Below, piece by piece: positions 1 through 6,610 of a DNA stretch of 10,451 nt; the first letter of the stretch is position 1, and each line of letters opens with the position of its first letter. The notes beneath the pieces were generated by a model. It saw nothing but the letters and a program-made list of their open reading frames with translations. It had not been told where the DNA came from and searched no databases. The translations under genes were made by a program, and so were the position numbers. This DNA comes from Candidatus Pelagibacter sp. TMED239. Its GTDB lineage: Bacteria > Pseudomonadota > Alphaproteobacteria > Pelagibacterales > Pelagibacteraceae. The stretch covers positions 1-10,451 of the forward strand of contig NHKK02000045.1 in the NCBI GenBank assembly GCA_002169475.2, read 5' to 3'.

Positions 1-93
1 TAATTGCTAACGAAAGTTACGCACTTGCTGCCTAATTAACTTAGTTAATTAAGCAAACGGGGTTCGGGGCACCTGGCAACAGAACGCCCCCCC
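1..93 (+). ncRNA. ssrA: tmRNA (ssrA), 3' end of the coding piece, circularly permuted type; truncated by the window edge
   Basis: tmRNA rescues stalled ribosomes and adds a degradation tag to the unfinished protein. Positions 6-35 read ANESYALAA followed by TAA, closely matching the C-terminal half of known tags (E. coli ends DENYALAA); the ALAA end is the ClpXP/ClpAP recognition signal. After the stop there is an AT-only-stem hairpin (33-41 with 43-51), then a GC-rich element (59-90) containing CTGGCAACAG, a 3-bp stem with a GCAA tetraloop. A T-run follows at 99-106. In a one-piece tmRNA, further pseudoknots, the T arm and CCA would follow the tag for well over 100 nt. Here the RNA ends within about 60 nt, as expected when the acceptor piece is encoded upstream, the permuted arrangement known from alphaproteobacteria. 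The acceptor piece, intervening segment, resume codon and promoter lie left of the window. The tag identity is well supported; the exact 3' end is inferred. Confidence 0.88.
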
Positions 94-106
94 ATTAATT
101 TTTTTT
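59..106 (+). terminator. Probable intrinsic terminator / terminal stem-loop of ssrA
   Basis: GGGGTTC at 59-65 can pair with GAAC and the C-run at 82-93 with a small bulge, capped by the inner CTG-GCAA-CAG hairpin. Eight T residues follow at 99-106 after a short AT spacer. The same stem is probably part of the mature tmRNA coding piece, so it may serve both as RNA structure and as a terminator. The T-run lies inside the last codons of the convergent ppdK gene (stop codon at 95-97). On the minus strand no comparable T-run follows the stem, so it should work mainly for ssrA. The 5-nt gap between stem and T-run makes it less than ideal. Confidence 0.5.
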
Positions 107-2755
107 AAGTTCAGCTTGAGCAGCAGCTAATCTTGCAATTGGAACTCTATAAGGTGAGCATGAAACATAATTTAATCCTGCTTTAGCACAAAAAGATATA
201 CTATGCGGGTCTCCACCATGTTCTCCGCATATACCTAATTTAAGATTTTTGTTTTGTTTTCGTCCTTTTTCTACTGCTATATTCACTAAATCTGAAACAC
301 CTTCGTCTATTGAAACAAAAGGATCAACTGAAAATATTTTGTTTTCTAAATAATCATTTAAAAATTTTCCACTATCATCTCTGCTAATTCCAAAAGTAGT
401 TTGTGTTAAATCGTTTGTTCCAAAACTAAAAAATTCTGCATGTTTCGCAATTTCTTTTGCTTTAATTGCTGCCCTAGGTAACTCAATCATTGTACCTACC
501 AAAAATTCTATTTTTAATTTATGTTCTTTTTGAACTAGACTTGCAGTTCTAACAACTAAATCTTTCATAATTTTTATCTCAGCTTCAGTAGACACTAAAG
601 GTATCATTATTTCAGGAAAAGCCGATTTTATTTTACTCTTTTTAAGTTCTGCTAAGGCTTCAAATATTGCTCTACATTGCATTTCATAAATTTCAGGAAA
701 AGATATTCCTAAACGACACCCTCTATGACCTAACATTGGGTTTTGTTCATGAAGCTCTTCAATCCTTGACTCAACCTCTTTAACTGGAAGATTAACTGTG
801 TTAGCAACATCGCTAATCTCTTTATTTGTACGTGGTAAAAATTCATGTAGTGGTGGATCTAACAATCTTACTGTTACCGGTAAACCGCTCATTATTTTAA
901 AAATATCAATAAAATCTTTTCTTTGATGTGGAAGCAGTTTTTCTAATGCTTTAGATCTATCTTCTTTTGTTTTAGATAAAATCATTTCTCTTACAGACAA
1001 AATTCTTTCTTCGTCAAAAAACATGTGCTCAGTTCTACATAGTCCAACGCCCTCAGCACCAAAGTCTTTTGCTGTTTTAGTATCTTTTGGTGTTTCAGAA
1101 TTTGTTCTGACTTTTAATTTTCTAAAATTATCGGCCCAAGTCATTAGTTTTGAAAAATCACCTGAAATTTCTGGTTTTACAGTTGCTACACTCCCAGCAA
1201 TAATTCTGCCCGTGGATCCATCTATTGTAATAATGTCTCCCTCTCTAATCTCTATTGAAGATGTTTTAAAAGTTTTATTTTCATAATTGATATCAATTTC
1301 ACTCGAACCTGACACACAAGGTCGTCCCATTCCTCGAGCTACAACAGCAGCATGGCTAGTCATCCCACCTCTTGCAGTTAAAATTCCTTTTGCAGCATGC
1401 ATTCCTTGTATATCTTCTGGTGATGTTTCAACTCTAACTAAAATTGTGTCTTGCATCATCGCAGTTAGCCTTTCAGCTTCCTCAGATGTAAACACAACTT
1501 TTCCACTTGCTGCTCCAGGAGATGCTGGCAAACCATTTGCTATTACATTAATAGTACTTTTTTCATCAAGCGTAGGATGTAAAAGTGTATCTAAAGAATT
1601 TGGATCAATTCTTAAAATTGCTTTCTTTTTCGAAATTAATTTTTCACTAACCATATCAACAGCAATTTTAACTGCTGACTTAGCAGTCCTTTTTCCAGAT
1701 CGTGTCTGAAGCATCCACAATTTATTATTTTCTACTGTAAACTCTACATCTTGCATATCTTTATAATGTTTCTCTAATTTTTTTAAAATTTTTTGAAGTT
1801 CCTTAAAAACTTTAGGCATCGACTCTTGCATAGATAATTCGTTAACTTTGGCATCTTGTCTTGCCTTTTTTGTAATGTATTGAGGTGTTCTAGTTCCAGC
1901 CACAACATCTTCGCCCTGAGCATTAATTAAGTACTCACCATATATTTCGTTAGAACCATCTGAAGGATTTCTCGTAAAAACAACACCTGTTGCACAATCT
2001 TCACCCATATTTCCAAATACCATTGATTGAATATTAACTGCTGTTCCCCATTCAGATGGGATTTGATTTAATTTTCTATAAACTTTTGCTCTATTACTAT
2101 CCCATGATAAAAATACTGCACTGATTGCTCCTAACAATTGTTCATTAACATCTTGAGGAAAATCTTTTTTTGATTTTTCTCTCACTGTTCTCTTAAAATC
2201 TTCAATTAATCCGTCCCAATCATTTTCATCTAGCTCTGTATCTAATAGAACTCCCTTTGTAAGTTTATAATTTTCAATTAACTCTTCAAAATGATAATGC
2301 TCAACTCCCATAACTACATTTCCATACATTTGTATAAATCTTCTATAGCTGTCTTTAGCAAACCTTCCATTGGAAGTTTTTTTTGATAATGCTTTTACAG
2401 TTTTGTCATTTAAACCTAGATTTAAAATTGTATCCATCATTCCTGGCATTGATACTCTTGCTCCAGATCTTACTGAAAGTAATAGAGGATTTTTTAAATC
2501 ACCAAATTTTTTTAAAACATTTTTTTCAATAACCTTTAATTCTTTTTTAATTAGATTAACTAAATTTTTATTTAATTTTTTTTTATTTTTATAAAAAACT
2601 TCACATGCTTTAGTTGAGATTGTAAACCCCGGTGGAACTGGAAGACCCATTCTGCCCATTTCAGAAAGGTTACAACCCTTACCACCTAATAAATTTTTAG
2701 GATTTTTAATTTTTTTATTATCTTTTGAATTAAAATTTAAAATAAGCTTATTCAT
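95..2755 (-). CDS. ppdK: Pyruvate, phosphate dikinase (PPDK)
   Basis: PPDK catalyses the reversible conversion of pyruvate, ATP and Pi to PEP, AMP and PPi in the cytoplasm, linking glycolysis and gluconeogenesis. The protein is 886 residues, near the usual 870-900. Three parts are visible. An N-terminal ATP-grasp domain has GGKGCNLSEM near residue 24, VRSGARVSMPGMMDT near 95 and FTVENNKLWMLQTRSGKRT near 339. A central phosphohistidine domain has GGMTSHAAVVARGMG with the swivelling His at 468 and Thr-Ser just before it. A C-terminal TIM barrel has GHRGCRLG near 676, FGTNDLTQTTFGISRDD near 778 and GICGEHGGDP near 841, with the catalytic Cys at 843. All key residues are present. The start overlaps the glyS stop by one base (TGATG on the minus strand) and has no clear Shine-Dalgarno sequence, so translational coupling to glyS is likely. 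It is the last gene of the peptidase-glyQ-glyS-ppdK run, and its stop lies against the tmRNA terminator. Confidence 0.98.
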   Translation of the reverse strand: MNKLILNFNSKDNKKIKNPKNLLGGKGCNLSEMGRMGLPVPPGFTISTKACEVFYKNKKKLNKNLVNLIKKELKVIEKNVLKKFGDLKNPLLLSVRSGARVSMPGMMDTILNLGLNDKTVKALSKKTSNGRFAKDSYRRFIQMYGNVVMGVEHYHFEELIENYKLTKGVLLDTELDENDWDGLIEDFKRTVREKSKKDFPQDVNEQLLGAISAVFLSWDSNRAKVYRKLNQIPSEWGTAVNIQSMVFGNMGEDCATGVVFTRNPSDGSNEIYGEYLINAQGEDVVAGTRTPQYITKKARQDAKVNELSMQESMPKVFKELQKILKKLEKHYKDMQDVEFTVENNKLWMLQTRSGKRTAKSAVKIAVDMVSEKLISKKKAILRIDPNSLDTLLHPTLDEKSTINVIANGLPASPGAASGKVVFTSEEAERLTAMMQDTILVRVETSPEDIQGMHAAKGILTARGGMTSHAAVVARGMGRPCVSGSSEIDINYENKTFKTSSIEIREGDIITIDGSTGRIIAGSVATVKPEISGDFSKLMTWADNFRKLKVRTNSETPKDTKTAKDFGAEGVGLCRTEHMFFDEERILSVREMILSKTKEDRSKALEKLLPHQRKDFIDIFKIMSGLPVTVRLLDPPLHEFLPRTNKEISDVANTVNLPVKEVESRIEELHEQNPMLGHRGCRLGISFPEIYEMQCRAIFEALAELKKSKIKSAFPEIMIPLVSTEAEIKIMKDLVVRTASLVQKEHKLKIEFLVGTMIELPRAAIKAKEIAKHAEFFSFGTNDLTQTTFGISRDDSGKFLNDYLENKIFSVDPFVSIDEGVSDLVNIAVEKGRKQNKNLKLGICGEHGGDPHSISFCAKAGLNYVSCSPYRVPIARLAAAQAELKKN

Positions 2756-4821
2756 CAGCGAGAGTCAATTAAAGAAAAATTAACATAATTGTCAAAGGTT
2801 TTACATAACATTTGGATCAGTTCTAGCCTATTTTTTTTTAGAGCTTGGTCTTCTTCATTTACAATCACATTATCAAAAAACTCAAAAACTACTTTTTTTA
2901 ACTCAGCTAAATTATTCAAGGTTTCTTCAAAATTTTCATCATTATCAATACTTAAAAAATATTTTTTTAAATTATTAATTTTTTTAAATAAATTTTTTTC
3001 AAACTCTGTTTTAAAAATACCAAGATCAGTTAAATTTGATAGTTCAATATTTCCGTCTTTTAATTCATTTTCTATTATATTTGATGCTCTTTTATAACTA
3101 GATATAATATCAATACCACTTGGTTTATTAATAATTTTGTTCAAACTTTTGGCTTTACCAAAAATAACGGTGCATTGATCTAAATTAAAAGAATTAGTTG
3201 AAGCTTGTATAATATCATGACGAATTTTTTCTTCTTTCATATAGAACTTTAGTCTTTCCATTAAAAAATCTGATAATTCTTTTTGCAAGGATTCATTCTC
3301 AAATTCAAATCCCTGATCAGAATATAAATTTGAAGTATAGTTAATTAAGTCTCTTATTTTGAAATTTTTCTTGTTTTCAATTATTATTCTTATTACACCT
3401 AAAGCCAACCTTCTCAAGGCATATGGATCTCTTGAACTGGAAGGTTTCATATTTATTCCAAAAAAACCGACCAAAGTGTCTAATTTGTCAGACAATGATA
3501 GCGCTATACTGTAAGATTTTTTGGGTATTTTCGAATTAAAACCAATTGGTAAATATTGCTCACTTATTGCAAGAGAAATTTCCTTATCAAAGCCCTGCGC
3601 ATTCGCAAAATAACCTCCCATGATTCCTTGAAGTTCTGGAAACTCACCTACAAGCTCTGATACTAAATCTACTTTACAAATAGAAGCTGACAATTCTACT
3701 TTATCTTTACTGATCATTAAATTATCAGAAAGCATTCCTCCAAGTTTTCTCATTCTTTGAACTTTATCAAAATAAGTTCCCAATCCTTTAAAATAATTTA
3801 TAGATTTTAATTTTGAAACTCTTTTAACTAAATTTTTGGATTTATCTTTTTGCCAAAAAAACTCAGCATCTCTTAATCTGGCCTCTACCACTCTTTCATT
3901 TCCTAATTTTATATAACCTTTTTTATCTTTTTTATTTGTAACAACTAAAAAATCATTAGTAAGATTTCCTTTTTTATCAAATGTAGGAAAATATTTTTGA
4001 TGATATTGCATAGTAATTATTAAAATTTCCTTTGGAATATTAAGAAATTTTCTATCAAATTCACAAATAATTACATTGGGTTGATCTGTAAGGTCAACAA
4101 CTTCATCAAGTAATTTATTATTATTTGCTATCTTTATATTTTTTTTTTTTGAAATTTGATTTAATTTTTTTTCTATAAAATTTTTCCTTTTATTATGATC
4201 AATAATTATATTCAACTTTTTAAAAAAACTCATATATTCCTTAAAGGAAGAAAAAATTTTTTTCTTTTCTTCAAATTCTTTATCAATAAAAGTTGAGTTT
4301 GATGAACTTAGGTGATAAAAATTAAAAATTAATTTTTTTTTATCAAATATTGCAAGTATTGATTTTAATGGTCTTCCCCAATTTAAATCAAATTCTCCCC
4401 ATCTCATTGATTTTTTCCATTGGATTTTTTTTAATACCAAAGGTATAAATTTTTCTAATAAACTATGTGTATTAAGTTTCTTTGTTTTTGTTTTAAAAAA
4501 ATAGAACTCCCCTTTATCTGTTTTTTTTTTAAAAACATCTTTTTTAGAGATTTCATTTGATCTCATAAAGCCCTCTAATGCTATTTCTGGAGCATTTATA
4601 TTTGGACCTTTAATTTCTTCAGATTTTAAAACTACCTGATTTGGAAGACCTTCAAATACAATTATTAATCTATTTGGTGTTGAATATGATGAGCTTTTTT
4701 TAAATGAAATAAACTTTTCACTAAATAATTTTGTTAAATCATCTCGTAAATCATCTCGTAAATTTTTTTGAAGAGATGAAGGTATTTCTTCACTAAATAA
4801 TTCTAAAAAAAATTCTGACAT
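2755..4821 (-). CDS. glyS: Glycyl-tRNA synthetase, beta subunit
   Basis: This is the beta subunit of the bacterial-type alpha2beta2 glycyl-tRNA synthetase; it supplies tRNA binding, including the anticodon-binding part, to the catalytic alpha subunit. At 688 residues it matches the family (E. coli 689). Recognisable blocks are the start FLELFSEEIPSSL, KKSMRWGEFDLNWGRPL near 136-152, LGNERVVEARLRDAEFFWQ near 306-324, ELVGEFPELQGIMGGYFA near 389-406, GINMKPSSSRDPYALRRLA near 455-473, and the C-terminal VNEEDQALKKNRLELIQML near 653-671. The gene starts directly after the glyQ stop with no gap and ends by sharing one base with the ppdK start. It is rich in Lys, Asn, Ile and Phe and has long A-runs on the coding strand (12 A at 4139-4150, 10 A at 4521-4530), yet the frame stays open throughout. 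Residues 21-28 are a tandem LRDD repeat encoded by a 12-bp DNA repeat. Confidence 0.97.
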   Translation of the reverse strand: MSEFFLELFSEEIPSSLQKNLRDDLRDDLTKLFSEKFISFKKSSSYSTPNRLIIVFEGLPNQVVLKSEEIKGPNINAPEIALEGFMRSNEISKKDVFKKKTDKGEFYFFKTKTKKLNTHSLLEKFIPLVLKKIQWKKSMRWGEFDLNWGRPLKSILAIFDKKKLIFNFYHLSSSNSTFIDKEFEEKKKIFSSFKEYMSFFKKLNIIIDHNKRKNFIEKKLNQISKKKNIKIANNNKLLDEVVDLTDQPNVIICEFDRKFLNIPKEILIITMQYHQKYFPTFDKKGNLTNDFLVVTNKKDKKGYIKLGNERVVEARLRDAEFFWQKDKSKNLVKRVSKLKSINYFKGLGTYFDKVQRMRKLGGMLSDNLMISKDKVELSASICKVDLVSELVGEFPELQGIMGGYFANAQGFDKEISLAISEQYLPIGFNSKIPKKSYSIALSLSDKLDTLVGFFGINMKPSSSRDPYALRRLALGVIRIIIENKKNFKIRDLINYTSNLYSDQGFEFENESLQKELSDFLMERLKFYMKEEKIRHDIIQASTNSFNLDQCTVIFGKAKSLNKIINKPSGIDIISSYKRASNIIENELKDGNIELSNLTDLGIFKTEFEKNLFKKINNLKKYFLSIDNDENFEETLNNLAELKKVVFEFFDNVIVNEEDQALKKNRLELIQMLCKTFDNYVNFSLIDSR
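4741..4764 (-). repeat. 12-bp in-frame tandem repeat near the 5' end of glyS
   Basis: The plus-strand unit ATCTCGTAAATC at 4741-4752 is repeated with one change (final T for C) at 4753-4764. It encodes the LRDDLRDDL stretch at residues 21-29 of GlyS. Compared by eye with E. coli GlyS, the region is not obviously longer, so it may be a substitution-driven or balanced repeat rather than a net insertion. Confidence 0.6.
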
Positions 4822-5724
4822 CTACTTTTGACTGTCTAACCAGATTCTTGCTACAGCTTTGGTAATATCTCTAATTCTACCTATATATCCTGCTCTTTCG
4901 GCTACACTTATTGCTCCTCTAGCATCTAAAATATTAAATACATGGCTTGCTTTTAAACACTGATCATACGCAGGTAATGATATCTTCTTTTCAACAAGAG
5001 AATTTGCTTCCATTTCGTGAATGTCAAACATTTTTAATAAACTATCTATATTTGCATGCTCAAAATTATATCCTGAAAATTCTTTTTCAGCTTGATGAAA
5101 AACGTCTTGATAGTTTACTCCCTCGTCATTCCATAACAAATCGTAAACATTTTTTTGCTGTTGTGTAAACATACATATTCTTTCTAAGCCATAAGTAATT
5201 TCTACTGAAATAGGCTTGCACTCATAACCTGCCATTTGCTGAAAATATGTAAATTGCGTAATTTCCATACCATCACACCACACTTCCCAACCTAATCCAG
5301 CAGCACCTAAAGTTGGACTTTCCCAATCATCTTCTACAAATCTAATATCATGTTCTTTATGATCAATTCCAATTACTGATAAACTATTTAGATATAGTTT
5401 TTTTATATTATCTGGTGATGGTTTTATCAAAACTTGGAATTGGTAATAATGCTGTAACCTATTAGGATTTTCTCCATATCTTCCATCAGTTGGTCTTCTT
5501 GAAGGTTGTACATAAGCAGTCTTCCATGGTTTTGGGCCAAGGGATCTTAATGTTGTAGCTGGATGGAATGTTCCTGCTCCAACTTCCATATCGTAAGGTT
5601 GCAAAATAACACATCCCTTTTTACTCCAATACTTTTGAAGATTTAAAATTGTTTCTTGAAAAGAATGAAAATTTTGTTTTGGTGCAGATTTAGAAACCAT
5701 ATCTTTGCCAGATTGACCTTTCAT
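4822..5724 (-). CDS. glyQ: Glycyl-tRNA synthetase, alpha subunit
   Basis: This is the catalytic class II subunit that activates glycine and charges tRNA-Gly, working with GlyS. The protein is 300 residues from this start (E. coli 303). The family core is almost unbroken: [14 protein letters not shown] near 42-55, motif 2 region [20 protein letters not shown] near 73-92, [19 protein letters not shown] near 131-149, [16 protein letters not shown] near 156-171, motif 3 GLER at 179-182, and the tail [20 protein letters not shown]. The coordinates use the upstream ATG, which overlaps the S49 peptidase gene by 35 bases and has no Shine-Dalgarno sequence. A second in-frame ATG (residue 9, position 5700) would give 292 residues, overlap the peptidase by only 11 bases and leave an N-terminus closer in length to E. 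coli GlyQ; I slightly prefer that one. Either way the overlap suggests translational coupling. The stop abuts the glyS ATG. Confidence 0.96.
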   Translation of the reverse strand: MKGQSGKDMVSKSAPKQNFHSFQETILNLQKYWSKKGCVILQPYDMEVGAGTFHPATTLRSLGPKPWKTAYVQPSRRPTDGRYGENPNRLQHYYQFQVLIKPSPDNIKKLYLNSLSVIGIDHKEHDIRFVEDDWESPTLGAAGLGWEVWCDGMEITQFTYFQQMAGYECKPISVEITYGLERICMFTQQQKNVYDLLWNDEGVNYQDVFHQAEKEFSGYNFEHANIDSLLKMFDIHEMEANSLVEKKISLPAYDQCLKASHVFNILDARGAISVAERAGYIGRIRDITKAVARIWLDSQK

Positions 5725-6496
5725 CTAATATGCTAGCTAATTGATCTACTTGGTTGTTTGATGATGAAAGTTTTTGACTTAACCAACCTTTAGATTTTTC
5801 AAATTTTTTAATTACAAAATCATCTCCAAATTTTTCTTTTAAAATTTGATGTGCATTACCTATACCATCTATTAATCCTAAATCTTTTGCTTTGCTTCCT
5901 GACCAAAATTCACCTGAAAAAAGTTCTACACCAGATTTTTGAAGTTTAGATCCTCTACTTTTTTCAACTACATCTATAAAATCTTTGTGTAAATCTAATT
6001 GTATATTCTTTAATCTTTCAATATCTTCATTTTTTTCTTCTAGAAAAGGATCTAATGTACTTTTATTTTTTCCAGCAGTATGAACTCTTCTTTCCACTCC
6101 AATTTTTTTTATTAATTCTGTAAACCCAAATGAAGAATAAATAACTCCAATAGAACCTATTATTGAACTTGAATTTGCGTAAATTTCATCACCAGCACAT
6201 GAAATAAGATAACCGCCAGAGGCAGCTACGTCTTCAGCAAATACGATTACTTTTTTTTTATTTTTTTTTGCTTCTTGCCTAATAAAGCTATAAATCAGGT
6301 GTGATTGTACCGGTGATCCTCCTGGTGAATTTATAGTAATTGCAACACAAATAGCTTTTTTTAATGAAAAAGCCTTTTTTATTAGTTCTTCTTGGCCAGC
6401 AAAATCGATACCTTGTTTAAACTTACCAGCATTTCCAATAACTCCATTTAATTTTAAATGGGCCACAACCTTTTTCTTTTTAAAAAAAGAGAACAT
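5690..6496 (-). CDS. S49 family serine peptidase, SppA/SohB type
   Basis: S49 peptidases cut membrane-associated peptides such as leftover signal peptides with a Ser-Lys dyad. The protein is 268 residues, the short single-domain form. It has INSPGGSP near 55-62, the nucleophile motif [12 protein letters not shown] (Ser93), [14 protein letters not shown] near 111-124, and [10 protein letters not shown] with the likely general base Lys145. The 52-residue Ser-to-Lys spacing is the same as in Bacillus SppA (Ser147/Lys199). [19 protein letters not shown] near 195-213 is another family block. The N-terminus ([11 protein letters not shown]) has no hydrophobic membrane anchor or signal peptide, unlike classic SppA, so the enzyme may be cytoplasmic or peripherally bound. 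The start is well set: AAGGAA lies 5 bases upstream of the ATG and there is a promoter-like pair further up. It heads the run into glyQ, glyS and ppdK. Its natural substrate cannot be told from the sequence. Confidence 0.93.
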   Translation of the reverse strand: MFSFFKKKKVVAHLKLNGVIGNAGKFKQGIDFAGQEELIKKAFSLKKAICVAITINSPGGSPVQSHLIYSFIRQEAKKNKKKVIVFAEDVAASGGYLISCAGDEIYANSSSIIGSIGVIYSSFGFTELIKKIGVERRVHTAGKNKSTLDPFLEEKNEDIERLKNIQLDLHKDFIDVVEKSRGSKLQKSGVELFSGEFWSGSKAKDLGLIDGIGNAHQILKEKFGDDFVIKKFEKSKGWLSQKLSSSNNQVDQLASILDERSIWQRYGF

Positions 6497-6501
6497 TATT
6501 A

Positions 6502-6507
6502 TTCCTT
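6502..6507 (-). promoter_or_regulatory. Strong Shine-Dalgarno site of the S49 peptidase gene
   Basis: AAGGAA on the minus strand lies 5 bases before the ATG at 6494-6496. It is the clearest ribosome-binding site in the window and fixes the start of the first gene of the leftward run. The three genes after it lack a comparable site. Confidence 0.7.
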
Positions 6508-6536
6508 ATAGAATTATTAATTGAATATATAGACTA

Positions 6537-6564
6537 CTTATAATTGAAGAAAAAGGTGCGTCAA
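6537..6564 (-). promoter_or_regulatory. Candidate sigma70-type promoter for the peptidase-glyQ-glyS-ppdK run
   Basis: On the minus strand TTGACG (6559-6564) and TATAAG (6537-6542) are separated by 16 bases, five of six matches to each consensus hexamer. A start about 7 bases downstream would give a leader of roughly 35 bases carrying the AAGGAA ribosome-binding site. In such AT-rich DNA -10-like sequences are common by chance; the -35 match containing GAC is the more telling half. Confidence 0.5.
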
Positions 6565-6601
6565 TTGATAAGTAATATATAAAAGTTAATTATATTAACT
6601 T
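6565..6601 (+). promoter_or_regulatory. Candidate promoter region of ispB containing an inverted repeat
   Basis: TTGATA at 6565-6570 and ATTATA at 6589-6594 (18-base spacing) could be a promoter starting just before the ispB ATG at 6611. An 8-bp inverted repeat, AAGTTAAT (6583-6590) and ATTAACTT (6594-6601) around a TAT centre, overlaps the -10 and ends 9 bases before the ATG. A perfect TATAAT at 6539-6544 on the plus strand is an alternative -10 but has no good -35. No Shine-Dalgarno sequence precedes ispB. The inverted repeat could be a repressor site, a small hairpin or chance in AT-rich DNA. Confidence 0.3.
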
Positions 6602-6610
6602 ATTTAAATA

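Noticed and set aside
1023..1709. Two back-to-back plus-strand open frames (87 and 140 codons) opposite ppdK
   Set aside because: They lie entirely antisense to the highly conserved central part of PPDK, including its catalytic His motif, and their translations show no recognisable family features. They are shadows of the real gene.
2370..3097. Short plus-strand open frames opposite the ppdK start and the glyS 3' end
   Set aside because: Phe/Ser/Leu-rich translations are what Lys/Asn/Glu-rich genes give on the other strand; no ribosome-binding site or family motif supports them.
4947..5168. 73-codon plus-strand open frame opposite glyQ
   Set aside because: It is antisense to a conserved synthetase gene, with no motif and no start signals.
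6497..6530. Possible riboswitch (for example glycine-responsive) ahead of the peptidase-glyQ-glyS run
   Set aside because: The likely leader is only about 35 bases and shows no aptamer-like conserved structure. The whole gap is too small for a tandem glycine aptamer.
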